From positions 13,906,001-13,970,000 of the forward strand of contig JAWHQI010000009.1 in NCBI GenBank assembly GCA_033032865.1: a DNA stretch of 64,000 nt. Reading direction: 5' to 3'. The first letter of the stretch is position 1, and every line of letters starts with the position of its first letter. A program made the position numbers and the translations under genes. The notes below the pieces were generated by a model, which saw only the letters and a program-made list of their open reading frames with translations, searched no databases and was not told the DNA's origin. This DNA comes from Dactylorhiza incarnata (Eukaryota > Streptophyta > Magnoliopsida > Asparagales > Orchidaceae). Positions 23,111 through 34,859 of the stretch are shown here, in pieces.

Positions 23111-24927
23111 TGTTGGAGCCTATGTTCCGCATCTCTTGGTTTGAGAATAACAAATACCGTGTTGTATTTGATATTGTATTTTGTGTGTTTATATTGTGCA
23201 GGTTGTACAGGAACTATAGCTACACAGCCCTATGAATTGTTTGCTGATTGGAAATGACTCTCTGGAAAGATAGCTAACGCCCCGCGTTAGTTGTTAACGC
23301 CCCGCGCTAACTTCCGTTGAGAAGAAGACCGCTGAGAAGGAATGTCGTCGAGAACAAAGCCGTTGAGCTGCGGTCGACGAAAGAGAGCTAACGCTCACGT
23401 TAGTTGTTAATGCCCCGCATTAACAAGAGGAGGAATGTCGTCGAGTTGAGGTCGACGAATCTGGGTTCGACGAACTTGGAGTTCCGTTCGACGAATTTGC
23501 CTGCGTTCGACGAAAATTCCGTTTGACGAAAAGTTCGGTCGACAAAATGCGAAGGCCGCTCGACAAATTGGAGTTCGACGAAGTGAGATCCTGCACAACA
23601 ATATTGCGTTCGACGAATTTGAAGGAGAACAACTCAACGCCAGTGTTGACGCTTAAAGCCCGCGTTGAATCCACAAACTGCCACGATCCTGACGGTTGCA
23701 GTTTTTCCGTTCGACGAAGGATGCATTCGACGAAGGCGTGTTCAACGAAATCAGTTCCGTTCGACGAAATTGGTTCTGTCACGCTCCTGACATTATGCAC
23801 GATGTCAGCAACTGCCGTACATGATTCCCTAACGCCGGGCGTTAGCCTTAACGCACGCGTTAGCTTCCGAGGCTATTTAAAGTACAACCCCTCTCATTCC
23901 AAAAAGAGATGATAGAGAAGATTCCAGAATTCTGATACTTTGGAGAGAGGTTTGTGTACAGCAAATTAAGAGATCTCCCTTGGGCTAACATGAAGATCTA
24001 AAGAAGATTTTGAAGGAGAAGGTCTACAACACATATTCCATACGAAGGACGATCGTTTCAAGAACTCCAACATCTACATCGACTTCGTCTTCACCTTCAG
24101 AATTTCTTGGGGATTTTCTCTTTACTTATCTTGTAATCTTTTATTTTTCCTTTTGTATTTTGTGTGGAGAAATCGTTCGGTGAGAACGTCGGATTCCGGG
24201 AAGGATTCCGTGGGTAAATTCGTCTTGTGTTGGCGACTAGGTCCTTGTGAGGCTTAGGGGGTAATTCGCCGCCTTGTGCGTGGCGACTAGGTCGAGGGTA
24301 GATCTAGGGGGTGTCTAGAGGCCTTATCTGGGGATAGATAGGCTATAACCAACCGCTCCTTGGGAGAAGGATCGGTGAAACAACAAAAAGAGTTTTTACA
24401 TATTTTCGCCTTGATTTCTAGCGTTATGGAAATTAAACATTTGTGTATTCAATTTATTATGAAATAAAATCACATCTATTAATGTTCTATTCAATTGATT
24501 TTATTTCCTCTTTGAGAATATTTTAATTTCTATTTACATCAAAGTATTAAATTTAACATTTGTATAATTATCTTTGAAATACAATAATAATTTTCATTAT
24601 CTCTGATGTTCTGGAATTGTATTTCATTTAAGATTTCATAAGTAAAATCACTGTGGCAATCTTTTTGTTCTGAGAAATATTCTCTGGAGAGCTAACGCTC
24701 AGCGTTAAGACTTAACGCCAGGCTTTAGCAACAGTAAATAAAAAGTTTGTTTCAATTATTTAAAAAGGAATCTTCAATATAATCTTATCTGGAATATTTA
24801 AATATATTTTCTTATAAAATATTCTGAAACTTCAGTTGCAAACTCTAATATATTTAATTAAGATTTAGATTCCATAAAACCCTTATTCACCCCCCCCCCC
24901 CCTCTAAGGGCGCCGTAAGATCCAACA
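23111..24927 (+). repeat. 3' LTR of a Sirevirus-type Copia element (1817 bp)
   Basis: It is bounded by tgttggagcc and gatccaaca, an inverted terminal match of the TGTTGGA…TCCAACA type. It follows a polypurine tract. CpG-rich palindromic words (aacgccccgcgttag types, tcgacgaa clusters) fill 23270-23860, directly upstream of a TATA-like tatttaa at 23874-23880. Near the end is the run ttcacccccccc…ctctaagggcgcc, also found reversed at 58590 and 59600, so these are relatives. The next five bases are attac; the other copy of the duplication is not present. Confidence 0.85.
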
Positions 24928-27098
24928 ATTACTCCTCTCTTTCTCTCTCCACCATTTTGAGGAAAATGGTGTTTTCTCTCTCCTGGCTGAATTTCCTGAA
25001 ATTAAATGATAATTTCAGTAACTACCAACCCCATTAGCTAATGGAACTCCTCAATTGGGTCTAGCCCAAGTGGATTGGGCTAGATTAGGTCAAAATAGGT
25101 CATTTTGACCTAAATTTAGTGTGGAGTTGACTTTGGTCAATTTGACCATTTGGGTTGACCCCAATAGGTGGCTAGTGACCCATTGGTCTATCTTAAGGGT
25201 TAGGAAGGTCAAGGTAGGGTCAATTTGGCAAGGTGGAGGCCAATTGACCCACAATAGGGCAATTTGACCAAAATAGGGCTAGAGTTGACTTAGGTCAAAT
25301 TGGCCAAATTGGTGGCCCTATGATGGGACGTTTTGGTCTATTGGGTCCCTAATTACCTTATAAGGGTAGGGGTAAGGTCAATTTGTCATGATGGAGGTCA
25401 ATTGACCTTAATTAGGCTACTTTGACAAATTTAAGGTTAAGGTTGACTTTGGTCAACTTGACCTATTTGGTTGACCCCAATGGGTCCTTGGTGCTCTAAG
25501 GGGACCCCTAAAGGGTTAGGTATGCTATGGTGGGGTAAAAGGGTAAAGGTGAGGCCCTAAAATCCAACCCTAAGCTTGGTAACTAGAAATTGCTATTTAC
25601 AGACCAAGGTGGTTTCCTCCTTTCTTCCAAAGCTTTTATGCTCCCTTTGTGCTTCCTATGGTTTTGTCATGTCCTAGTCATGACAAAACCATCCTAGGGG
25701 TCTAATTGTTTGGGAGATGTTACATTAGCTTTGCATGTGCTCATATCGTCGGGATCAACTCTGCCCTATGCGGATACGACTTCCCCTTGTTCCCGCTTTT
25801 GGTACACCAGGACAATGAAGCTAGGCTCACTGGTTCTTCTGCTTCACAATCTGCCCACTGGGAGCTACTGCCAGCGGTAGCACTACCGCCTAACGCTATC
25901 GGCAGAACTCACATATGCCCTCAGCAATGTTCTCCAATTGCAGGCCTATAGCTTCCTGGTACTATACACTCAGTCCCCAGGGCCTAGGCTTCATACCCAC
26001 CACAAATGGCTCTCTCGTTTCGACCATGAGCTACCGCTAGCGGTTGCTCTACCACTGGACGGTAACAGACAGAGTAACGAATCTGTCCCCTTTTTTGGGT
26101 GTTTTCTGGAGATCACCTCCAGAACTCCCTACAGCACGTCATAGTACTCAGTACCCGAAAACACGTCATATATACTCAGAGTCTTCTACAGTTCGCAATA
26201 AACATCACCAATCCAGACCAACCTGTCCAGATGGGCTTCACACAGCATGCTTATGTTTGTAATTCGATCGGAACTTTATATGCAATTTCTATAGGGGATA
26301 TTCTATATCGACCCATCGAAAGAATCCTCTCCACCAATTGGTGACAGTCTTCCTACTACGATGCCAATCAAAGGACTAGCATGTCTAGATATTTAGGAGG
26401 AGAGTCGCTACCCGTGAAGCTCGCTTTAGTGCCATCTTAACGTAATTGAATCAGATGGAAGCGACCAGATCACCTTCCTCTCTACAAATCTAGCGTTGAC
26501 ACAAGCTTTCAAGAACTCTCACAAATCCAAAGGCTGAGTTCTCTTCAACTTTCTTGCTTTACTTAGCCTTTTCCCTTTCTCCTTTGCCTTTAGCTTGAAG
26601 AGAGAGAGAGAGAGGGAGCTAATGAGAAATGACTTCTCACAAAAAGCCTCTCAACCCTTAAAGGATTTCGGGCCCAATCTCAGCCACCGGATCTCCAATC
26701 TAAATGAAATGGATGGCCCTGATTTAATTCCATAAATCAGATCCCGGCTGCTACAGCCCGGTGGTAGCACTACCGCTATGTGGTAGTGACTTAGGCGGTG
26801 GAACTTATCCGCTCACCGTTTAATCCTTCTCGACAATAAAATCCATCTCGACGATACGGCTATCCCATCGATATTGCTACCGCCAGCATTAGCTCTAACG
26901 GGTGGCGCTAGCGTCCCGTCAACAAAGCACTTCATGTCGATAAAATGCATCACGTCGATACAGAGATCATCTCGACGTCCGTCAATATAACTACCGCCTG
27001 CGGTAGGAGCTACCGCCTGACATTAGCTTGATAATCGTCGAGACCTCTCGACGACAGCAGGACCTTTACGTCGACAATGTAAAGTCATTCACCGACAT
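24928..27098 (-). repeat. Family A Gypsy LTR fragment with a TTGACC-rich block
   Basis: Its right 250 bp (26846-27098) match 1-270. The block at 26205-26260 (catcaccaatccagaccaac, cagatgggcttcacacagca) is shared with the LTRs of Gypsy element 1 at 30425 and 37400 in the same orientation, which supports a Tekay-like LTR on the minus strand. The Sirevirus LTR abuts its left edge. The match to family A breaks at 27098, where Gypsy element 2 begins; the bases before the break are gacat. No gene is seen. Confidence 0.65.
25085..25480. promoter_or_regulatory. Dense cluster of TTGAC(C)/GGTCAA motifs
   Basis: About twenty copies of TTGAC or its complement lie in roughly 400 bp, many in the form ggtcaa…ttgacc with short spacing (for example 25135-25148, 25396-25406 and 25450-25460). 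TTGAC(C/T) is the core of the W-box bound by plant WRKY factors. The block lies inside the LTR fragment. A regulatory role is inference; it could also be a decayed short repeat. Confidence 0.45.
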
Positions 27099-29160
27099 TA
27101 TCACAACCCACATTTTTTCCGTATTAAATAATACGTCAGAGTAAGAGAAAATACATATCGTGATGCCATGCCGTGCATGGGACAACTGCAGGCGCTCGTG
27201 CAATTCCTACTCTAATTACTTATCATGAAAAATCCATGAATTATAATTTTAAAACATGATTTTAGTTAAGTTTATTAACCGTGTCACTCGTTCAGTGGGT
27301 CAACTAATCCACGAATAATGGTGTAAGTAGAAATACGCAGCGGAAAATACTTGATTTTATTCACTTATTACCCTATATGAACATAACAATCCAATGATAT
27401 AACATTATATGTAGACCTTTAGGTTTAGTATAAGTATGAAAAGATATTTTTGTAACCCTTAAAATAGAGTGAGATTCATTTTAAAAAGAAGTTATGAAAT
27501 ACTGATATGAGCCACTTTTTATACTTAAAATACATAACATGCAATCCTAGCATAAAACCTCCCAGAGAGCAAGTAACCTACTCCAAAACAGCAAGAAAAT
27601 AACTAGCAACTAGCAAATAGCCTAAAATCAACAAACTATGTGGGTGTCAACAGCCTGACACAAACCCATAGGTCGCAATAGTATGTCTGATTTAAAACAA
27701 AACAAAACAACGAACTTCTACCTCACAAAGGTGAGGAGAAACAATCACAGCTGCAACTGCAACACTGAAACACCAGCTCTAACTCCACTGACCACTACTG
27801 CTCTGAACCTGAGACATTCACAAGAGAGAACGCCTCAGAACAAGGTACAAGGGGCGGCAGGAAACAAAACAAAGTAAACCACGGTCAACAGGGGTACCAA
27901 CCCAAGACCGGCTATACAAATGGAAAAGTACAGTAAGTAAACTAAGTAAGCAACATAAAACACTTACGTGTATAATCACGTATACCTGACTACACCAAGC
28001 GCGGTGGAGAAAGCAAGGGATAAAATACCCGGCTATAATATGAACATAAACAACATTAAAAAAATTCTAGAAATAGAAATATTTAGCAAACAACACCGGT
28101 AAGTATTCGGTGACTATAGGCGGAATACCTCCGCCAACACACCCACAGAGCAAACTCCACAGGGCCCGAGGGTAAGGTGGTCTCATAGCCTGACACACCC
28201 ATACTTGCAAATATCCAGCAACTGCGGTGGGAGATACCTCCGCCAGCACACCAGCAGTGAAACAAACAATCAACAAACAAATCAAATCGGGTAAACTCCC
28301 GTAAAATATCCAATTTAAGTGCAAGGCACTGTGGCGGTGGTTTTAATCCACCAACACCAACAACCCCAAATCGACTACTTATAACTCGAGAATGGCACGA
28401 CTAACCTAGACTAGTTACCACTAGACTTAAGGCACGGAAATCACCAAGGCAGACATGCCCTGTCACATCCCCAACTAGACTCGTCGATTAACCTCGACGC
28501 ACAAGCTTGACTAAAGTGAGGCTCACTCGGTGAGTGATCGACCTCAAGACGGATTCAAAGACTCAATCAAAGGACTTATGCAACGGATACGGAAGGACAA
28601 AATTTGACGAGCGGAGCTCGATCGACGAAGCATAGCACGAACTTTGGCAAAGTTACACGGTTGATTTAACATTAATAAGTCAAAACCTCAATCCCTCGAC
28701 TCAATGGGTGAGGAGAACAAGTGGATATCTACTCACACACACATGTAGATCGGACTTGGGCAAAATGAAATGGCCAACGAAAATCAAGTGACGAGAACTT
28801 TCACAAATGAGACTTACGCCCGACAAATCTCGAGTAAAATGAGAATTTAAAATGATGTAGGAAAGTTATACCACATTCGAAACGAGGGGGAAAGATGGAA
28901 AACCACCACTTGCCTAGTTTTCAGCGGAAACGTCCTCCGAACAACTCCTCGTCTTAGATCGGTCCAAAAGAAGGCACGATGAGGAAGAATCACGAACGCG
29001 TAGCTCTCGCCGAGAGCTTTTCGGATCTAAGCTCGGTTGAAAATTCCATCCACCGGAGCTCCGTCGGCGGCGACCGGAAGGTTCGCGGAAAACTCCTCTC
29101 TCCCCGACTCACGCTCTCTGGTTCAGCCAGAACAAAAAGAAGATGGAGGAGATGATGTTC

Positions 29161-29222
<62 letters not shown>

Positions 29223-29227
29223 GTAAT
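27099..29227 (-). repeat. 3' LTR of Gypsy element 2, distal part (split by element 1)
   Basis: The LTR appears to begin at tatcacaaccc (27099), exactly where homology to the family A LTR ends. The putative target duplication gacat is at 27094-27098. It continues through two related boxes with tacctccgccaacacacc / tacctccgccagcacacc (28125 and 28230) to a (taa)n run, where Gypsy element 1 inserted. The rest is at 38305-38931, which gives about 2.75 kb in all. No convincing gene is present. The left boundary is inferred, since the partner LTR is not in the window. Confidence 0.55.
29168..29222. repeat. (TAA)n microsatellite
   Basis: About 18 uninterrupted aat/taa units lie in the LTR of Gypsy element 2. 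Gypsy element 1 inserted at its right edge within tagtaat. Confidence 0.95.
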
Positions 29228-31339
29228 TATAACACCCCCATCCGTTAAGAAGCATATGACAGAAGGTCCGGTCGGGGCCCCACGCCATATACTACCAAAC
29301 AAATGGGAACGTCACTTAATTGAAATACCAAATGACACTAAACAACGAACCTAACTCAGAGCATTCTATGCGGAAGCAAAAGAGAGAGAGACCGGATAAA
29401 CCCCAAAACCCATACCCGGGTATGTCCACTTCTAATAATAGGAATAAAAGGTTTTACACAACAAAAGAGGCACGACGGCCTTACAGTTTACCAACATCGG
29501 CGCGCAGGCCGACCATACATGAAAAGCAAATGACATCAAAAGGCCTTCAAGGGCCGCAACATCACAAGGGCTTCAGCCCGCTAAGAGCCCGCTATGTTCC
29601 CGCTCGGTCCAGCACCTGTACAACATGCCCACCAAAAACGGTGGCAAAACAGGGCAACGGTCAGCTAAAGCTGACCAAATTATAACGACCCCACCCCTTC
29701 GAGGGGGTGGAAGTTCTAACCACCCCTGCAAAACAGTCTCAGCACCATATATATATAAGAGTGCGACTAGCAAAGTCCACAGCGGTTCATACATATGCAA
29801 CATCACAAACGTGGGAATGGCCCCCACGTCCCGTGCTCTCAGGCACTCTTTGGTGTACTCCGCCTTCCACCACCATCCACTCTTGATGGCTTTGCCCTTC
29901 GAGGCTAAATCCGGTGGCCCGAATACCAGGGCGCTCCCATACTTTAATTGTGAACAATCCGTAGTCCGAAGACTCTTTCCCATTGCCTCCCGACGTGCTG
30001 TACGAGACTTACTAGTCAGGTGCTGCAATGGTGCGGTTTCAGGTTCGTAAAATGCCCGTTGTTCACAGCTCTCGTTGTACAACACGAAGAGCGGGTATAG
30101 CGTCCCCTCAGCCCAGGTATTCTAAATTAGTTGGCCCTACGGGCCGCTAAGTCATCCACCAGGACACCCTCACAGGTCGGGCACACAGGCCTCATGTCCT
30201 CTCAACAGGTGGGCACAACAAAATCACCAGAACCAAGTCTGGGAGCTGTCGCCTGGCGATATTCAATATCGCCAGCGACAGTAAACAGAACTCCTTTTCC
30301 GCTTCTAACATCGGGTGCTTCCTGGGGCACACCCCCAGGCATTGCTGCGCATGCAGTAGCACTCTCTAGTCCTACGAAACAGGATATCAACACGGAGTTT
30401 CCCCCGGCACGCACAATATCAAAAAGCATCACCAATCCGGACGAACCGTCTCGGATGGGCTTCACACAGCGCGCCTACGTCCATTTCATGCATGGACTCT
30501 ACATGAATGCAAGATTTGACCGGGATAACACAAATCGACCCGTCGGAGGCCACGACCTCACCCTTTTGGGTAGGGGCCTCAACGATGCACGGAACGGACT
30601 AGAACATGTCCAAATGAGGGTAAAGAGAATCGTTACCCTTGCGAGCCGCTTCGGAGCCATAGGTTGTACGCCGCGGATTTGGTTTCCGCACACCGGTCCG
30701 AGCTCCGAAATGACCACGTGAGTTCTTCCTCGCACTTCACCGGCCAAGCACGAGCTCCACGGCTGCGCACACAGCAACACTCAACCCAAATGGGTCGGCC
30801 TTCTCCTAGCCGGCGGCGGCCGGGACAAAGAGAGGAGGAGGGGGGGGGGGGGGGGGGGGCTCGACTCCTCCTTGTCGACGGGAGAAAAGGAGAGGAAGGG
30901 GGAGATCGGGTCCTCCTTGCCCTAGGAGGCGACGGGAAGGGGAGAAGAGCTCGGGTTTCCCTGCTACAAGCGATGACGAGAAGAGGGATCGAGAGGGAGG
31001 TCGGGGGTTTCGCTTCCCTGCTCCAGGCCGACGGCGAGAGAGAGATCGAGAGGGAGGTCGGGGGTTTCGCTTCCCTGCTCCAGGCCGACGGCGAGAGAGG
31101 GATCGAGAGAGAGGAGGAGAGATCGGGAGGTGGGTTTTGCGGCTTCTCCAAAAAATGAGAAAGAGGGAGGGAGATCGGGAATGAGAGGGAGAGGGGAGGT
31201 ATTAGGGGTTTTATTAAAACCCTAGCCCATCCCTGTTATCCGCACCCCAACCCCCTATTCGCACCCAAAACTCCACTATTCGCAGACCACTCCTCTATCC
31301 GCACCCCAAACCCGAATTAAATCAATTCGCGGCTTTACA
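29228..31339 (-). repeat. 3' LTR of Gypsy element 1
   Basis: It runs from tataacaccccc, where the partner has tgtaac, so the terminal TG has mutated to TA, to ggctttaca. It contains a pure G run of about 20 at 30840-30859 that is only about 7 G in the partner LTR. The ORFs inside it (for example 30131-30721) are also found in the other LTR with many changes and have no known domain; I take them as non-coding. Confidence 0.9.
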
Positions 31340-31356
31340 ATTCTCTCCCCCTTAAA
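31340..31356 (-). other. Polypurine tract of Gypsy element 1
   Basis: Minus-strand taagggggagagaat directly precedes the 3' LTR start. The same cccccttaaagaaatttcg context occurs at 349, next to the family A LTR. Confidence 0.85.
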
Positions 31357-31403
31357 GAAATTTCGTCCCGAAATTTAAAGCACAAACAACGAAATGAAAT
31401 TCG

Positions 31404-34400
31404 TCATACCTGAGAAAACAAGTCAGGGTGCTCCTCACGCATGATCTCTTCTGGCTCCCAAGAGAGCTCCTCGCGGCCACAATTGTCCCAACGGATTCTC
31501 ACCATTTTGATGGCCTTTCTCCGCAATTGCCGAATATCAGCATCAATAATGCAAACCGGAGTCACCTTGGTAGTTAGGCTACTCTCCACTGGCACACTAA
31601 CGGCCTCCAACACAGATTCAGGCTCTTGCACCGCCTTCCTCAACACAGAGATATGGAAGACATCATGCAGCCCACTCAGCTCCGTCGACAAAGCAAGTCG
31701 GTAAGCTGCTTGGCCGATGCGCTCAGTGATCTCGAATGGCCCTACATACCTCGGACTCAGCTTTTTCAAGCGTCGGATCCTCGACACTCCTTTGAAAGGC
31801 TTTATCTTCAAGTATACCCAATCGCCAACGGCGAACTGGACGTCGCGGTGCTTCGCATTATAGTACATCGCCTGCCTATCCTGCACCACCAAAAGCCTCT
31901 CCCGGATCATACGTACCGTCAAAGTCGCCTCTTCGACGTCTTTCCTCTTGAAGAGCTTCCTCTCGCCCATTTCCGCCCAAGCTAAGGGAGTGCGGCACTT
32001 CTTGCCATAGAGGGCCTCGAAAGGCGCCATCTGAATACTCGCATGGTAGCTGTTGTTGTACGCGAACTCAACAAGAAAGAGGTGATCTTCCCATCCCTTG
32101 TCGAAATCCAGGACGCACATCCGGAGCATGTCCTCCATCGTCCTATTGGTACGCTCAGATTGGCCATCCGTCTGAGGATGAAAGGCTGTGTTAAACTGCA
32201 GCTTCGTACCCAATAGATGGTTGACTAGCCTCCAGTCGCTCGAAGTAAAGTGTCCATCTCGATCACTGACGATGTTACATGGCACACCGTGCAATCGTAC
32301 TATTGTATCAACATACAGCTTTGCCAACTTCTCCACCGAGTCATCCCTCCGGTTGGGGATAAAGTGCGCCACCTTCGTCAGCCGGTCTACGAATACCCAG
32401 ATGGCATCGTTCCCGCTCTGCGATCTCGGCAGCCCATGCACGAAATCCATGGAAACATCATCGAATTTCCACTCTGGAACTGGTAATGACTTCAAAAAGC
32501 CACCGGGCTTCTGACATTCCGCCTTCACTAGCGCACAAGTGTGGCACTTGGCCACGTAGTGAGCGATGTCCTTCTTCATACCCGGCCACCAGAAAAGGAC
32601 CTTCATGTCCTTGTACATCTTTGTGCTCCCCGGATGAACTGAATACCTGGTACGATGCGCCTTGTACATCAACTCATCGCACAGCTCACCCACCTTGGGG
32701 ACGCACAAACGGTCGCCTCTCCATAGCAACCTGTCACGCACCTGAAACTGGGCATCCGGCCCACCACCAGCCTCCTCCGCGTAGCGCTTTAAACTCGGAT
32801 CGAGTTCTAAAGCCTGGCGGACTCTATCTGCGAGGTCGTACTGTACCTCAGTCCAACTCAAACAAGCACCGACCCTGCTCCTCTTCTCTACGCAAGAAAT
32901 ACCCAAGGCCTCCAGGTCACGTATCAGGTGCTCATCATGCATCTGAATCCAGTTGGCCTGCGCTGGAGCCCTGCGACTGAGTGCATCTGCGACAACATTT
33001 CCCTTCCCGGGAGTGTAGTGGATCTCGAAGGTGTAGTCCCCAAGGAACTCCATCCACCTCTGCTGCCGCATATTCAGCCCCTTCTGCGTCAGAAGGTACT
33101 TCAGGCTCTTATGGTCCATGAAGATGTCGATCTTCAGGCCATACACATAATGCCACCAAAGCTTCAGGGCAAATATCACGGCCGCCAACTCCAAGTCGTG
33201 GACCGGATAGTTCCTCTCGTGCACCTTCAGCTGGCGAGAGCCGTACGCTATTACCTTGCCATGCTGCTGCAGAACACAGCCAAGGCCGCTCCCAGAAGCG
33301 TCAGTGTAGATCTCGTAGCCCTCTGTGCCGCAAGGCAAACATAAGATCGGCGCCGTGGTAAGCCGCCGCTTCAACTCCTCGAAAGCCTGCGCACACGCGG
33401 GCGTCCAAATAAACTCCTGCATCTTCCGTGTCAGCGTCGTAAGAGGCAGCGCGATCCGTAAGAAGTTCTCCACAAAGCGCCTGTAATAGCCGGCCAGCCC
33501 GAGAAAGCTACGGACCTCCGCTACAGTAGAAAGAATAGGCCACTCCCTGATGGCCGCAACCTTCACCGAATCTACCGCCACACCCGCTCCACTAACCACA
33601 TGGCCTAAGAACTCCACGGAAGGTGTCCAGAACTCGCACTTCGAGAACTTGGCATACAGCTGGTTCCTCCTCAGAACCTCCAAGACTACTCGCAGGTGCT
33701 CACCGTGTTCCTCCTCGGACTGAGAGTAAACCAGTATGTCGTCAAGGAAGACGACCACGAACCGGTCGAGGTACTCTCGGAAAGTCCGGTGCATCAAGTC
33801 CATAAACACCGAAGGCGCATTAGACAGCCCAAACGGCATTACGGTGAACTCATACTGCCCGTACCTTGTACTGAAGTCAGTCTTCGGGATGTCGCACTCC
33901 CTGATCCGCACCTGATAATAGCCAGACCTCAAGTCTAGATTCGAGTATACTGTCGAACCAATGAGCTGGTCGAACAAGTCGTCTATCCTCGGAAGAGGGT
34001 ACTTGTTTTTCTCAGTCAGCTTGTTCAGCTCCCGATAATCGATGCAAAGCCGCAGGCTACCGTCCTTCTTTTTGACAAAGAGGACCGGTGCACTCCAAGG
34101 TGAGGAACTCGGATGCACGTAGCCCTGCACAAGCAGCTCCTGCAACTGCATCTTCAACTCCGCCAACTCCTTCGGAGCCATACGATACGGCGAGCGGGCC
34201 ACATGCTTAGCGCCCGGCACCAACTCAATCGTGAAATCTATCTCCCGTTGTGGTGGAGCACCGGGGAGATCGCTCGGGAACACATCGGGGAACTCTGAAA
34301 CTACCGGAACATCCGCTAGGCTGGGCCTCGGCGTTGGAGCCTCCACTAGAGCAAAGAATAACTCTGCTCCCTGTCGCACTGCCTTGGACACCTGGAGAGC

Positions 34401-34783
34401 AGACATCAACATCTTGCTCGATCCACGCATGCCCACAAAGACCGTCTCACGATCGGCACACTGCCCAAACCTCACCTCCTTGGTGGTGCAATCGATGCAC
34501 GCACGCTGTTCCGACAGCCAGTCCATGCCAAAGATTACATCGAACTCAACCAGGGGGAGTAACGATGCTTTAAGGTCATACTCCTGACTTCCAACTAGAA
34601 CCTTCACGCAACAACTTCTCTCCACACGCATCGAATATCCATTCGGCAGTAGGACCTCCAGTCCATCTGCAGAAGCAATCGACGGCGCACCAATACGTTG
34701 GACGAAGTCCGACGATAAGAAGGAGTGTGAAGCTCCAGTATCGAAAAGCGCTCTTGCCGGAACGCCTAAAACATTTACAATGC
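31404..34783 (-). CDS. Pol polyprotein of Gypsy element 1 (PR-RT-RH-INT-chromodomain)
   Basis: This frame is open to 34850, but the part above 34783 lies in the intron-like segment. It begins in effect at IVNVLGV and runs about 1126 codons without interruption. Counting from the upstream open end at 34850, the domains are: aspartic protease with DTGAS at about 37-41 and FGMDWL near 108; reverse transcriptase about 245-420 with FLDD at 368-371; RNase H about 513-625 ([11 protein letters not shown]); integrase zinc domain ([11 protein letters not shown] … CHTCALVK) about 732-776; and a DDE core with Asp near 802 and 863 and Glu near 899 ([10 protein letters not shown]). The [19 protein letters not shown] module and a chromodomain-like C terminus ([18 protein letters not shown]) follow. 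Chromodomains of this group direct integration into heterochromatin. There is no own ATG near the protease, so expression depends on joining to gag. All catalytic residues appear present. Confidence 0.93.
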
Positions 34784-34859
34784 CTACGCCGCTAAACAAG
34801 GTTAGCATAAATACTAAAACAGGTATATAAAACAGTAAGGACTGTATCATAAATTATAC
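34784..34859 (-). other. Putative 76-nt GT-AG intron between gag and pol of Gypsy element 1
   Basis: On the minus strand the donor is acag/gtataat (exon ends 34860) and the acceptor is ggcgtag/gcattg (exon starts 34783). A ctaac branch-point-like motif lies about 20 nt before the acceptor. Its length is 3n+1. Removing it places the protease in frame with gag in phase 1, with DVVTG upstream and IVNV downstream, as in continuous Gag-Pol proteins of relatives. Unspliced RNA meets a TAG at 34792-34794 inside the segment. Splicing is inferred, not shown. Confidence 0.65.

Noticed and set aside
23407..23912. ORFs of 126-129 residues in the Sirevirus-type LTR
   Set aside because: They are overlapping frames on both strands over the tcgacgaa/ttcgtcga repeat zone of U3.
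29573..31158. ORFs of 140-196 residues in the LTR of Gypsy element 1
   Set aside because: They lie within the LTR on both strands, are interrupted or altered in the other LTR (36298-38115), and show no domain.
31441..34587. Plus-strand ORFs opposite pol of Gypsy element 1
   Set aside because: They are shadows of the long minus-strand pol frame.
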